From the NCBI GenBank assembly GCA_964409245.1, contig CAYPCQ010000017.1, forward strand, positions 29,858-93,857: 64,000 nucleotides of DNA, read 5' to 3'. Position 1 is the stretch's first letter. Each line of letters starts with the position of its first letter. Both the position numbers and the translations under genes were made by a program. The notes under the pieces are model-generated. The model saw only the letters and a list, made by a program, of their open reading frames with translations, searched no databases and was not told the DNA's origin. This document shows positions 36,047 to 44,799 of the stretch, one piece after another. The DNA is from CAIMWS01 sp964409245. GTDB lineage: Bacteria; Verrucomicrobiota; Verrucomicrobiia; Limisphaerales; UBA1319.

Positions 36047-37492
36047 TCACTCGGTGAACTGGAGCGCAAACAAGTCCGCATCTTTTAGATGAAACCGAAG
36101 GCGCACTGGTTTGCCCGCCCAAGGTGCAAGGTTTCCACCATCCTTCCAGGCCACGGTCCGGTTGATTTCATCGCCAATGATTTCCGGGCAGTCTTGCAAG
36201 GCGAATCCCGGTTGGGCTCGGCCGCTGGCATCCTGTAATTCCACCCTGACGCTGCCTGCGGCCGAGGTGGAGTAATTGAGGGCCAGTTTTCGGCCGGTGA
36301 AAACCAACGGCTTGGTGATCATTTCACCACCTGCGTATGGGCCATTGACGGAGACAAAACCGTCCATCCGCAGACTATATCGGCGCAAATGGATGGTCGG
36401 GTAACCCAAGTTATGGTTCACAAAAATGGATAATTCATTGGTTCCGGCGGGGATGATGCCATGCACGGCATAATTGGCGCGCGAGGTCCAATTGCGAATA
36501 TCCAAACCGGGCCGGATGAAGGCGTCCATGAATGTTCGCTGAAAATCGCCACCACCGCGGGTGGATGTCAGCACAATATCTGCGCAATCGTTCCGGAAAT
36601 CGAATGCGATGGAGGTGCCGGCCGCCTTTGCCTGGCTTTCGGTCAAAACCCGCCGGCCCGGCATAAACCGGGTGGACAGTCCCAAATATATGTGCGGCGT
36701 TCTGGAATAGGGCTGGATTTGGTTCGTGTAAAGGTGCTCCAAGGGGTTTTCCCCCGCTTCCATGTCCACCGGGGCAGTCCAATGAACAAAATCGTGGGAA
36801 GTGGTGCGGCTGATCCAGCGCACACCGTTTTTAAAAATGCGGAAATAGCACACATAGCATCCCTCTACAGCCGACCAAAATGAGACATTTTGGGAATCGA
36901 AAGCACCCCGGGTGAAGACTGGCTCCTTTTGCAATTCGGTCCAGTGAATGCCATCCGGGGAAACCAAGGCGATCAAGCCCGGTTCGCCGGTTCCTCCCAA
37001 AGCCTTATATCGCTGCGCGGGGACTGCCTGGGGATTGGTATCCAGAAAAGGCGAGAAGTTGTGGCAGGCCCGGTGCCGGGCCAGCACCACATTATTGGCT
37101 CGCGTGCCGCGCACATTGAACAAGCCCAGTGGCGGCTTTTCCCAGTCTATCCCGTTTTTGCTTTCGGCATAGCATGTGACTTCGGTGTCCAAGTCGTGCC
37201 TTGCTTCAGGCATGCCGCGATAATAAAGGCGGTATTTCCCATCGTCTTGGATGAGGGTGAAATAGGCGCAATACACACCTTCCCAAGGTTCTGTGAATTC
37301 GAGAACTTTTTCCTGCGGCTGAGGGGTGTGCAAAACTAGTCGGGCACCCGCCAATTGATCGATCAGAAATCGATCCACAAACAACTCCCGGCGTGAATCG
37401 ATCCGTGCCGTTTCCGAAGCTCCAACCATGCCTTGGGCTAAAAACAACCAGCCAGCCAGGCCCGCACGGATTTGAAAATAAGGAGTTCTCAT
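36047..37492 (-). CDS. Secreted beta-propeller protein, GH32/GH43-like
   Basis: A 481-aa secreted protein with an N-terminal signal (GLAGWLFLAQGMVGAS). It begins with SRRELFVDRFLIDQL, a start common to planctomycetal and verrucomicrobial secreted proteins of this type. The repeated strand-plus-loop pattern (KYRLYYRGMP, CYAESKNGIDWEKPPLGLF, IALVSPDGIHWTEL, WISRTTSHDFVHWTAP) is that of a five-bladed propeller of the GH32/43/62/68 class. Catalytic acids cannot be placed with confidence. The last 90 residues (SRTVAW-like beta region) are a separate beta domain. The Met at 37492 is preferred to the one at 37528 because it directly starts the signal. Confidence 0.75.
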   Translation of the reverse strand: MRTPYFQIRAGLAGWLFLAQGMVGASETARIDSRRELFVDRFLIDQLAGARLVLHTPQPQEKVLEFTEPWEGVYCAYFTLIQDDGKYRLYYRGMPEARHDLDTEVTCYAESKNGIDWEKPPLGLFNVRGTRANNVVLARHRACHNFSPFLDTNPQAVPAQRYKALGGTGEPGLIALVSPDGIHWTELQKEPVFTRGAFDSQNVSFWSAVEGCYVCYFRIFKNGVRWISRTTSHDFVHWTAPVDMEAGENPLEHLYTNQIQPYSRTPHIYLGLSTRFMPGRRVLTESQAKAAGTSIAFDFRNDCADIVLTSTRGGGDFQRTFMDAFIRPGLDIRNWTSRANYAVHGIIPAGTNELSIFVNHNLGYPTIHLRRYSLRMDGFVSVNGPYAGGEMITKPLVFTGRKLALNYSTSAAGSVRVELQDASGRAQPGFALQDCPEIIGDEINRTVAWKDGGNLAPWAGKPVRLRFHLKDADLFALQFTE

Positions 37493-37562
37493 AATCCATG
37501 CTCTACCCGCGAATCGTCCCTGATTCAATTAAAAAGTCGGCAGCTTTGCGCTCCGCCCAAAA

Positions 37563-37605
37563 AAACTCGCCGCGAAACGCATAAAACGAATTACGCGGCG
37601 AGTTT
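37563..37605. repeat. 12-bp perfect inverted repeat
   Basis: AAACTCGCCGCG pairs perfectly with CGCGGCGAGTTT across a 19-nt AT-rich loop. It lies about 70 nt upstream of the propeller gene start. There is no long T tract, so a terminator is not the obvious reading. Confidence 0.7.
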
Positions 37606-37795
37606 GACCTGTTGGGCGACAAGAAATCAGGGATTTCTATTTAGATCAATCCATCATAAAATGGATGACTTTCAACGAGCAATTGATGTGCCAAAGCTGC
37701 AAGGTGAAAATGGAATAATACCGCAACCATCACAGCTTGAATGAGTAATGTAAAAAATGAATTTTCAGCAGCCTTGGCACTCTGGCCGTTTTTCT

Positions 37796-37924
37796 GTAAA
37801 ACATCCCGACAATTTCCTGGCCAGGCCCCAGTTGCGGTTCCTCACAATTTCGTAACCTGTTTATATGCAGAAAGTTATGATCGTGTGGTGACTTGAATAT
37901 CGACTGTAAAACATTCTGACAATA
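37796..37924. repeat. Direct repeat pair, CTGTAAAACAT(C/T)C(C/T)GACAAT type
   Basis: Two copies of about 20 bases, at 37796-37815 and 37905-37924, 109 bp apart, differing at only a few positions in the middle. Both point the same way, toward rpoN. Possible regulator sites. Confidence 0.5.
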
Positions 37925-38067
37925 TATCAGCAGGTTCGGCTCAGCCAGCACTTTGGTTTTCAAAAGTCCCTTAAAGGCAACAAGTTGCAATTGGGTATGG
38001 GGAGGTTCCCTGGAGTGTAAAGTTATCCGGCAAAAAAATCCCGGCGAGTTTGTGTTTTTGCGTAATT

Positions 38068-38085
38068 AACTGTAGCATAACAGTT
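38068..38085. promoter_or_regulatory. Palindromic operator-like site near rpoN
   Basis: AACTGT-AGCATA-ACAGTT, a perfect 6-bp inverted repeat with a 6-nt centre, about 190 nt upstream of rpoN. Its size fits a helix-turn-helix dimer site. Confidence 0.4.
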
Positions 38086-38276
38086 TGCGAGCGAATTTTG
38101 GGAGAGGTGGGCAGGGTCATTTTTCCCCGGAAACCTCTGAACGGAATGGGAAATGACCAGTTCCATTAGACCGGGTACAATAGCGAGAAAAATTGTGGCA
38201 CGCAAAATGAAAAGCAATCATTGTACCAACTTCTTGCTTGAGGCGGTACGGCCTTTTAGGGTAAATTTAAACCCAT

Positions 38277-39782
38277 ATGGCGCAGGGTCTGTATTTATCA
38301 CAGAAAATGCAACTGTCGCAGGTGCTGGCACCGCAACTGCAACAGTCGCTAGCCTTGCTGCAGGCTCCCACCTTGGAACTCAAGGCGTTGGTTGAGCAGG
38401 AACTCCAGCAGAATCCGGTGCTGGAAGAAATTCCAACGATGGAAGTGCAAGTGGATGCTCGAGAGTCCCGGGGGGATGAGGACGCTCCCATCAATAATCA
38501 GAATGATCCGGCTGAGCCCCCGGCGGATGTCAACGTGGATCCCACCAGTGAAAGGGGCGCCAATGAACCGGTGGATGATTTTCAAGCGGAATTCGACCGC
38601 TTGGTACAGATGGATCAGGATTGGCGAGAGCATTTCAGTCAGACCAATGTTCCACTGCGCCAAAAGGAGGAGGACGACGAAAAACGCCAGTTTATGATGG
38701 ATTCGCTGACGGTTGGCGAATCGTTGCAGGAAAACCTCCTCCAGCAGCTACGGCTTGCCGAGTTGAGCCGGAGCCAATACACCATTGCGGAAATGATCAT
38801 CGGCAATATCGATGAGCGGGGATACCTCCAAAGCTCGGTGGATGAGCTGGCATTTTCCACCAACATCACGAAGGATAAAATCGACACGGTTCTGGCTATT
38901 ATCCAAACCTTTCATCCGCCGGGAGTGGGGGCCCGGGATCTTCGGGAATGCCTGATGCTTCAACTAGAGCGGACGGGAAAGCAGAACACGCTGGAATATG
39001 CGATTGTCAAGGATCACTTGGAAACGCTGGGCCGGAGGCGCTTTCCCGAAATAGGCAAGGCTCTTGGCACCGACGCTTCTTTAGTTCAGCAGGCTGCTGA
39101 GCGCATCAGCCATTTGGAACCGCATCCCGGCCGGGAATTTCTCCCGGACGACAACCAATATATCGTCCCGGAAATTTTTGTGCAGAAGGCGGGGGACGAA
39201 TTCGTAGTCAATACCAATAACGATTACATGCCCCACCTGCGGATCAGCAACGCCTATAAGGATTTAATGTCGCAAGGGAGCAGCACCAACGAGGTGCGGG
39301 ACTATATTCGCGATAAAATCCGGGCCGGTAAATTCCTCATCAAAAGCTTGTATCAACGGCAGCAGACTATGCTGAACATCGCCAGGGAAATCGTCAAGCG
39401 CCAGCAGGATTTTCTGAAGTTTGGATCCACCCATCTTAAACCTATGACCATGCTGCAGGTGGCTGAAATCGTGGGGGTGCATGAAACCACCGTCAGTCGC
39501 GCCGTTTCCGGCAAATACATGGAAACACCGCAGGGCGTGTTTGAGCTGAAATACTTTTTCACCTCCGGCATTCAAACTACCGATGGCGTGGGCATGTCCA
39601 ACACCAGCATCAAGGAGGTGCTGGTGGATATGGTGAAAAAGGAGGATGGCCGCCACCCGCTTTCCGATGACCAAATCGTGAAGATTCTCAAGGATAAGGG
39701 GATCATGATCGCCCGCCGCACGGTTGCCAAATACCGTGCTGAACTCAATATTCTTCCCTCCACACTCCGCCGGACTTATTGA
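38277..39782 (+). CDS. rpoN: RNA polymerase sigma-54 factor
   Basis: A 501-aa sigma-54 factor, normal length. Region I is the Gln/Leu-rich start (LSQKMQLSQVLAPQLQQSLA) that binds activators. The acidic region II covers about residues 50-110. The core-binding domain and the helix-turn-helix (VHETTVSRAVSGKYMETPQG) follow, and the RpoN box ARRTVAKYR is at residues 479-487. All hallmark parts are intact. No sigma-54 modulation genes (hpf, ptsN-like) follow, unlike in proteobacteria. A long repeat-bearing intergenic region lies upstream. Sigma-54 activators and target promoters were not recognised in the window. Confidence 0.97.
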   Translation: MAQGLYLSQKMQLSQVLAPQLQQSLALLQAPTLELKALVEQELQQNPVLEEIPTMEVQVDARESRGDEDAPINNQNDPAEPPADVNVDPTSERGANEPVDDFQAEFDRLVQMDQDWREHFSQTNVPLRQKEEDDEKRQFMMDSLTVGESLQENLLQQLRLAELSRSQYTIAEMIIGNIDERGYLQSSVDELAFSTNITKDKIDTVLAIIQTFHPPGVGARDLRECLMLQLERTGKQNTLEYAIVKDHLETLGRRRFPEIGKALGTDASLVQQAAERISHLEPHPGREFLPDDNQYIVPEIFVQKAGDEFVVNTNNDYMPHLRISNAYKDLMSQGSSTNEVRDYIRDKIRAGKFLIKSLYQRQQTMLNIAREIVKRQQDFLKFGSTHLKPMTMLQVAEIVGVHETTVSRAVSGKYMETPQGVFELKYFFTSGIQTTDGVGMSNTSIKEVLVDMVKKEDGRHPLSDDQIVKILKDKGIMIARRTVAKYRAELNILPSTLRRTY

Positions 39783-40058
39783 ACAGCCTGAGCGGTGTCC
39801 CAGCAATTGGATCAGTCGTGCTGGCTGAATCTTTTTGTGCAAGACCTTCTTCATTAGCCACTTGCAGATCTTGGAAAAATATGTTCGCGGCTCACTTCTC
39901 TTCTTGCGCACAAATCTGCGGAGCAATTACTTCCCTCCAAAACACATGGCCACGGCTGAGCATCCGCCGTTCGCGGATTGGCTTGGGAAGATTCGCCAGG
40001 CCGAAATGCAGCCGGGAATTTTTGCCTGTCCGCCGGGGATGGATTATGGTGGGTCAGG

Positions 40059-40271
40059 ATGACAAAGTTTTTTGCCCGTAATATCGATGTGCGTGGACGC
40101 CTGGCACGGTTTGCCACGGCGATGGTATTGGCCTTATTGGGCGTGGTCCTCTGGCGCTACGTGGCGGTGTGGGCGGGGGTAATAACGATTCTGGCCGCCG
40201 GATTCACCTTTTTCGAGGCGGCCCGCGGATGGTGTGTTCTGCGGGCTTGCGGCATTAAAACCAAGCTGTGA
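40059..40271 (+). CDS. Small DUF2892 (YgaP-type) membrane protein
   Basis: A 70-aa membrane protein with a NIDVRGRLARFATAMVL start, two helices and the typical C-terminal FEAARGWCVLRACGIKTKL, which is the Cys-x3..GI-x-T signature of DUF2892 proteins. Function unknown; in some proteins the domain follows a rhodanese domain, which is absent here. The ATG at 40059 was chosen over an upstream in-frame ATG (39978) because conservation begins here. It sits alone, 276 nt after rpoN in a region with no other gene. Confidence 0.8.
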   Translation: MTKFFARNIDVRGRLARFATAMVLALLGVVLWRYVAVWAGVITILAAGFTFFEAARGWCVLRACGIKTKL

Positions 40272-40304
40272 ACGCCCGTTTTTCTGCCGGGCGCGGGGCG
40301 GTGG

Positions 40305-41654
40305 CTACGTCAATTGATTGCGGTTTTCGTAAACTTTGAGGATGGCCTCAGCGATGTCATCCATGTCGGCTCGGGAGGCGAGCAGGGGACCTGAGGACCA
40401 AAGCATGACCATTTCCTCGCACACACGGTCGCAGTTGGGGCAGCTTAGTTCATCCCGGTATTGCTGGAGACGTCCAGCGGAATACATTTTCTGGTAAACT
40501 TTGTTCCGCAGAACATGGTCCACCCACGGTTCCCGATGCAGGCCGCGCTCAATATACGGACTCAGGCTGATCCCTTCCGCATTAAGCGCTTTTAGGAACC
40601 GGCTGCGATCCAGGTTGTTGAAGTGCTCCTTGTGGTAGCTCATGGCATAGAGATAAAAGGAACCGCTGGCCGTGCCGGGATAGAGCTTTTGGGGTGTCAC
40701 CACCGGGCAGCCCTTCAGCCGTGCGGTCAGGTGGGCTGCGTTTTCATTGCGGCGGCGGAACCGTTCCTGGACCCCCGCCATCTGGGCCAGCAGGATCGCT
40801 GCTTCAAATTCGTTCATCCGGTATTTGGGGCCGATCAATTCCGTGCGTCCGCTGCGGGCAGTGCCGTGGTTGTGAACCGTATAGCACTTGTCCATGAGTT
40901 CTTCATTGTCCCCGATGATGGCTCCGCCCTCACCGCAGGCGATGGTTTTACTGGTCTGGAAGCTGAAGCAGCCCAGCGTGCCGATGGCTCCGAGTTTTTT
41001 GCCTTGGTATTCGGACAAGTGCGCCTGGGCGGCGTCTTCGATCACCGCCAGGTTGTGCTTTTTGGCGATGGCCATGATTTTTTCCAAGTGGGCAGGCTGG
41101 CCCATCATGTGAACGGGCATGATGGCACGGGTGTTTTCATTGATGCGACGTTCCACCTCGGCCGGGTCCAGTTGATAGGATTCGGGATCCAGGTCGGCCA
41201 TCACCGGCAAGGCACGGCTGGAGAGAATCCCCGAGATGGTGCCCGGATCGGTATATGGGGAGGTAATGACTTCATCTCCAGGGCCGATACCAAGGGCTTC
41301 CACACAGGTATGGAGCGATTGGGTGCCCGAGCCGGTAGCCACGCAGAACCGGGTGCCCATCAATCGGGCGTAATCTTTTTCAAAGGTGGCCACGGCCCCG
41401 TTGGCGGATTGGATCCGGCACCAGATGCCGCTTTTGGCCGTCTTGGTTGCGGCTTCCACCACTTGATCATCGATATGCGGCCAGTCGGGCCAGCTTTTGT
41501 TGGCCCGGATCGGTTCACCGCCCAGGATCGCCAGTTTACCGGAGGTTCGCGTAAGAACGCCGAAGGCCGGGATGGCGGTGGAGGCCACCGCCGCCACTGA
41601 GCTGGCGGCTGCTGTGGCTAAGAATTGCCGTCGATTCAAATCTTCTTTTTTCAT
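40305..41654 (-). CDS. DegT/DnrJ/EryC1/StrS-type aminotransferase with Tat signal
   Basis: A 449-aa PLP-dependent aminotransferase of the sugar aminotransferase type, with an unusual Tat leader: RRQFLATAAASSVAAVAS at residues 8-25. The core follows: ATGSGTQSLHTCVEALGIGP (PLP phosphate loop), AVIEDAAQAHLSEYQGKKLG (the Asp that binds the pyridine N), SFQTSKTIACGEGGAIIG (Lys forming the Schiff base) and KYRMNEFEAAILLAQM. A CPNCDRVCEEMVML segment lies near the C terminus. Family members usually make amino sugars in the cytoplasm; the export signal suggests a periplasmic role in this phylum, which is not understood. It stands alone on the minus strand. Confidence 0.9.
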   Translation of the reverse strand: MKKEDLNRRQFLATAAASSVAAVASTAIPAFGVLTRTSGKLAILGGEPIRANKSWPDWPHIDDQVVEAATKTAKSGIWCRIQSANGAVATFEKDYARLMGTRFCVATGSGTQSLHTCVEALGIGPGDEVITSPYTDPGTISGILSSRALPVMADLDPESYQLDPAEVERRINENTRAIMPVHMMGQPAHLEKIMAIAKKHNLAVIEDAAQAHLSEYQGKKLGAIGTLGCFSFQTSKTIACGEGGAIIGDNEELMDKCYTVHNHGTARSGRTELIGPKYRMNEFEAAILLAQMAGVQERFRRRNENAAHLTARLKGCPVVTPQKLYPGTASGSFYLYAMSYHKEHFNNLDRSRFLKALNAEGISLSPYIERGLHREPWVDHVLRNKVYQKMYSAGRLQQYRDELSCPNCDRVCEEMVMLWSSGPLLASRADMDDIAEAILKVYENRNQLT

Positions 41655-41805
41655 GCGCTTGGCTCCTGTTGGGATCTAATTCTCAGCGGCAAGGCTAATC
41701 CCCCCAGGAGTCTGGTTCAAGCGCATTCCTCCTATGAAAAAAGACTTTCGGGCGATGGCTTTGCGCTGTATAAATTTGGGGCCATTAAGTATTTAGCTGC
41801 CATTT

Positions 41806-42987
41806 ATGCCATATGCCATTACAGATGAAAGAAGAAGCCTGTATCGAGCAACTTCCATCAAAGCCCGGCTCCGCAAGGAACAGGCTCTTTCTGAGACTGG
41901 TTTGCATCCGATTCACGATATCAATGTGCCGCAATTAGATCCAGGAACACTGATGCCTGTTCAGCCGGCCAACGGATTGACATCTTTATCGCTATTCAGC
42001 GGTGGCGGGGGACTGGATCTTGGTTTCGAGAGAGCCGGATTCATCCAGGGCGGATCCTATGAGTTGCTGACGGTTTGCGGAGAGACTTTAAAAGCTAACA
42101 GGCCATCTTGGGATGTTCATTCAGGTGAATCCGGGGATGTCATTGGCAAAGATTGGTCGCCCTACAAAGGCAAGATCGATGTTATGCATGGAGGCCCTCC
42201 TTGCCAGCCTTTTTCAATCGCAGGGCACCAACGGGGTCCGGAAGATGAAAGGAATATGTGGCCCGAATTCGTGCGTGCCGTATTGCAGATCGAACCTGAG
42301 TGTTTTGTGGCGGAGAATGTCCTCGGCTTGCTGGATCCAAAGTTCCAAACCTTTGTTTCAGAGTTTATCGAAAGGCCGCTTGCCCACCGATACTCCGTAA
42401 TCAGGTTTGTTTTGTCCGCCGAGTCTTTTGGTGTCCCACAGATCAGAAAACGGGTCTTTTTTGTCGGTTTCCGCGACAAAGCCAAGGCGCGGCACTTTTC
42501 AATCCCAAATCCCACCCATGCACTTCCCGGCGAATTTCCTTTGGGCTTGCGGACGCTCTTGGGCGCCCGTGAAGCCTTGGGCCTGAAAAACATTGGATTC
42601 GACTGTTCTGCTCCCACGCTTAGATCAGGTTTCACCGGGCCGCGGAACACGACGGGTGTGGTCAACAGCCAAGCATCGTCCCTGGTTTGGGCGAGGCTGG
42701 AGATTTGGCCAAACGGCGTCCAAGCCGACAGGATCTCCGCACGCAATTTTCCCACCGAAAACGGTCATTTCCGCCTTTCCGTTCCGGACTGTGCCATTCT
42801 CCAAGGTTTCCCGGAAGATTGGAAATTCCAAGGAGCTGTATATAAGGCACTTGGGCAAATCGGCAATTCGGTTTGTCCCCCAGTCGCATTTCATCTTGCA
42901 CTGGCGGTTGCTTGTGCTTTGATGGCCGGCAATGGCAGTCCAAGACGACCAAAGAGAGACCGAAATCCGCAACTTGCTGGAACTTAA
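41806..42987 (+). CDS. C5 cytosine DNA methyltransferase (type II R-M)
   Basis: A 393-aa m5C methyltransferase. Conserved motifs run in order: I SLSLFSGGGGLDLGFERAG, IV GGPPCQPFS with the catalytic Cys, VI AENVLGLLD, VIII QIRKRVFFVGF, IX around LQGFPEDW, X GQIGNSVCPPVA. The region between VIII and IX is the target-recognition domain and gives no clue to the sequence recognised. An N-terminal extension of about 55 residues precedes motif I. The downstream gene overlaps by 56 nt and is a predicted endonuclease. G+C is visibly lower than in neighbouring genes, consistent with horizontal transfer. Confidence 0.95.
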   Translation: MPYAITDERRSLYRATSIKARLRKEQALSETGLHPIHDINVPQLDPGTLMPVQPANGLTSLSLFSGGGGLDLGFERAGFIQGGSYELLTVCGETLKANRPSWDVHSGESGDVIGKDWSPYKGKIDVMHGGPPCQPFSIAGHQRGPEDERNMWPEFVRAVLQIEPECFVAENVLGLLDPKFQTFVSEFIERPLAHRYSVIRFVLSAESFGVPQIRKRVFFVGFRDKAKARHFSIPNPTHALPGEFPLGLRTLLGAREALGLKNIGFDCSAPTLRSGFTGPRNTTGVVNSQASSLVWARLEIWPNGVQADRISARNFPTENGHFRLSVPDCAILQGFPEDWKFQGAVYKALGQIGNSVCPPVAFHLALAVACALMAGNGSPRRPKRDRNPQLAGT

Positions 42988-43627
42988 GCCAGGTTTGGGG
43001 CGGGCTGACGTTGACGCCTTTTTTGAGGATATTAGCGGCGGGGAAAAAATAGTGGTTCCAGTTGAACTCAAATCCACCACCACAAAATCTGTCTCAACCG
43101 CGCGGGATGTGGGGATGGAACATATCAAGAAATGGCGGGAAAGGGCATGGGTGATCGGTTTCTATGATTCCTCGGGGAAGACCTTGCTACAGGTTTTATG
43201 CCTAACCAGCGTCCAGCTTGAACCTTGGATAAAAAAAACCGAAGATTGCATTGCTCCAGATTTCCTGATTGGCAGCAAGGCCGCCGAGAAGCTCACCATG
43301 CTTGATTTGCTGACTGTATGCGGGCGCAAGGCCTTTTATACATTGGAGGATGCTAAACGAATCCATAAGAAACAATGGAGCCAGAAAACGTATCTGAAGG
43401 AAATGGATTTTCCTGACGGTTATTCTCTAGAAAAAATGTTGTCGATTCTGCGGTTGCGATGCCTTTATCTCAACCAAAGGGGATCGACACTTAATAATCC
43501 GCACATTCCTGCCGAGTTCTTGAAACAGTTCAAAGACGTCGCTTTGTCCGTCGAAAAAACCAGCCGGAAAGACTTGTTACGTTCCGCTCGGGCCATCTTT
43601 TTAGAGCAAGCCAAACGCTCATTATGA
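42932..43627 (+). CDS. Predicted type II restriction endonuclease (PD-(D/E)XK-like)
   Basis: A 231-aa protein overlapping the methyltransferase gene by 56 nt in another frame. Residues 24-47 (GRADVDAFFED then VVPVELKSTT) match a PD-(D/E)XK nuclease core: Asp28, Glu45 and Lys47 as candidate metal and catalytic residues. No other family motif is recognised and the rest is helical. The tight linkage to a C5 methyltransferase is the main support for a restriction role. Translation probably re-initiates from the overlap, which would delay the nuclease relative to the protective methylase. Specificity unknown. An in-frame start further upstream is not available. Confidence 0.78.
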   Translation: MAVQDDQRETEIRNLLELKPGLGRADVDAFFEDISGGEKIVVPVELKSTTTKSVSTARDVGMEHIKKWRERAWVIGFYDSSGKTLLQVLCLTSVQLEPWIKKTEDCIAPDFLIGSKAAEKLTMLDLLTVCGRKAFYTLEDAKRIHKKQWSQKTYLKEMDFPDGYSLEKMLSILRLRCLYLNQRGSTLNNPHIPAEFLKQFKDVALSVEKTSRKDLLRSARAIFLEQAKRSL

Positions 43628-43822
43628 TTCGGCCCTGGACGCCAGCTTGGAATTGTTTTGCCTCACCGAGGTTTATTCCGGAATCAAGATAAGAATGCGA
43701 ATCGGAAATCAAGACGCTGTGGGTGTCCGCTTTTTTGCGTATTTGGCAGTGCCAAACCGCAAGACCGCTGGATCGTTCTTTTTGGCATCAGCGCCACAAC
43801 ACCCGATAAGAAACTCGACGCG

Positions 43823-44725
43823 ATGGATGGAGAATTCAAATTCGCCTGTCCGGCCTGCGGCCAGCGCATTGCCTGCGACGCCGGGCAAGCCGGGTTGAAC
43901 ACCCGGTGCCCTGCCTGCCAGGAAGTGCTGGCGGTGCCTGATCTTGGACTGCCCGCCATGGAGGCGTCCCGAGCGGAACCTGGCTCGTTCCCGGCAAGAC
44001 GGGCGGGCCGGAGTGCTTGGATAAGCCTGGCAGCGGGCTTGGGGATCGCTTTTCTGGCGGCGAGGTTTCCTTTTTTGGGATGGGTTTTCCATTACCTCGG
44101 GACGATCATCCACGAACTTGGGCATTGGGTGGTTCTGCTGCTGTTCGCCTACCCCTCAGTGCCCGTCTTCCATTTCGTGGAGGGGGGGGCCACCGTGAGT
44201 TTTTCCCGTATGCCCTTGCTGCTGCTGGCGGCCTATGGGGCCTGGATTCACATGCTCTGGCGGAACCGGGGCCACCGGCCGGCGCTGGTTGGGCTGGGTG
44301 GCCTATTCGCGGGTTACGTTTTTATGGCCCATACCGGACTCGACAAGCTGGCCGCCCTGGCGGCGGGGTATGCTGCCCAGCTATTGGTAGCCGGGGTATT
44401 CCTCTACCGTGCCTGGGCCAGGGCGGCAATCCTGGCCGCGATGGAACGTCCACTTTATGCCGCTCTGGGTTTTCACATGGTGGGCGTGCAACTGGCTTTT
44501 GCCTTCAGTGTCCTGTGGGATGGCGCCGCCCGAAATGCCTATATCCACCGCGAGGATGTGGTCAATGACTTCGTAGAACTGCAAAACCAGGCCGGTGTAT
44601 CTCTGGACCTCTCACTGGCTGTAATTCTGGTGTGCGCCATGGCCGTGCCGGCCCTCAGCTTCCTGGCCTTCCGTTACCAGGCCTGGTGGTCAGGCAAATT
44701 CCAGCAACTGGTTGGGCGGGCCTGA
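43823..44725 (+). CDS. Membrane protein with zinc ribbon and HELGH metalloprotease-like motif
   Basis: A 300-aa protein. The first 40 residues form a zinc ribbon (CPAC at 9-12, CPAC at 29-32). After a linker come about six membrane helices. The second carries TIIHELGHWVVLLLFAYP, with an HExxH zinc-binding motif (His97, Glu98, His101) inside a hydrophobic stretch, as in site-2 proteases (M50). The third M50 ligand (an Asp in a later helix) is not obvious; HTGLDKLAALAAGYAAQLL is the best candidate. The frame continues upstream to 43658, but Met at 43823 gives the zinc ribbon at the N terminus. Whether it is a protease is uncertain. Confidence 0.72.
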   Translation: MDGEFKFACPACGQRIACDAGQAGLNTRCPACQEVLAVPDLGLPAMEASRAEPGSFPARRAGRSAWISLAAGLGIAFLAARFPFLGWVFHYLGTIIHELGHWVVLLLFAYPSVPVFHFVEGGATVSFSRMPLLLLAAYGAWIHMLWRNRGHRPALVGLGGLFAGYVFMAHTGLDKLAALAAGYAAQLLVAGVFLYRAWARAAILAAMERPLYAALGFHMVGVQLAFAFSVLWDGAARNAYIHREDVVNDFVELQNQAGVSLDLSLAVILVCAMAVPALSFLAFRYQAWWSGKFQQLVGRA

Positions 44726-44799
44726 GCTGAAGGCGATTCAGTGAGAAACGTTCCGTTTTGCATTGAGGCAATATGTTAAATGGGGTTTCGGCGGCGCTT

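Larger units (their letters stand above)
37493..38276. other. Long intergenic region upstream of rpoN with several repeats
   Basis: 784 nt between divergent genes, no credible coding frame. It holds a 12-bp inverted repeat (37563-37605), a 20-bp direct repeat (37796 and 37905) and an AACTGT-N6-ACAGTT palindrome (38068-38085), each listed separately. The density of repeats suggests regulation of rpoN or of the secreted propeller gene, or a non-coding RNA; I cannot decide. Confidence 0.6.

Noticed and set aside
39783..40058. Frames of 75-100 codons between rpoN and the DUF2892 gene
   Set aside because: Composition is Cys/Ser/Arg-rich and unlike the neighbours; no motif. Treated as non-coding.
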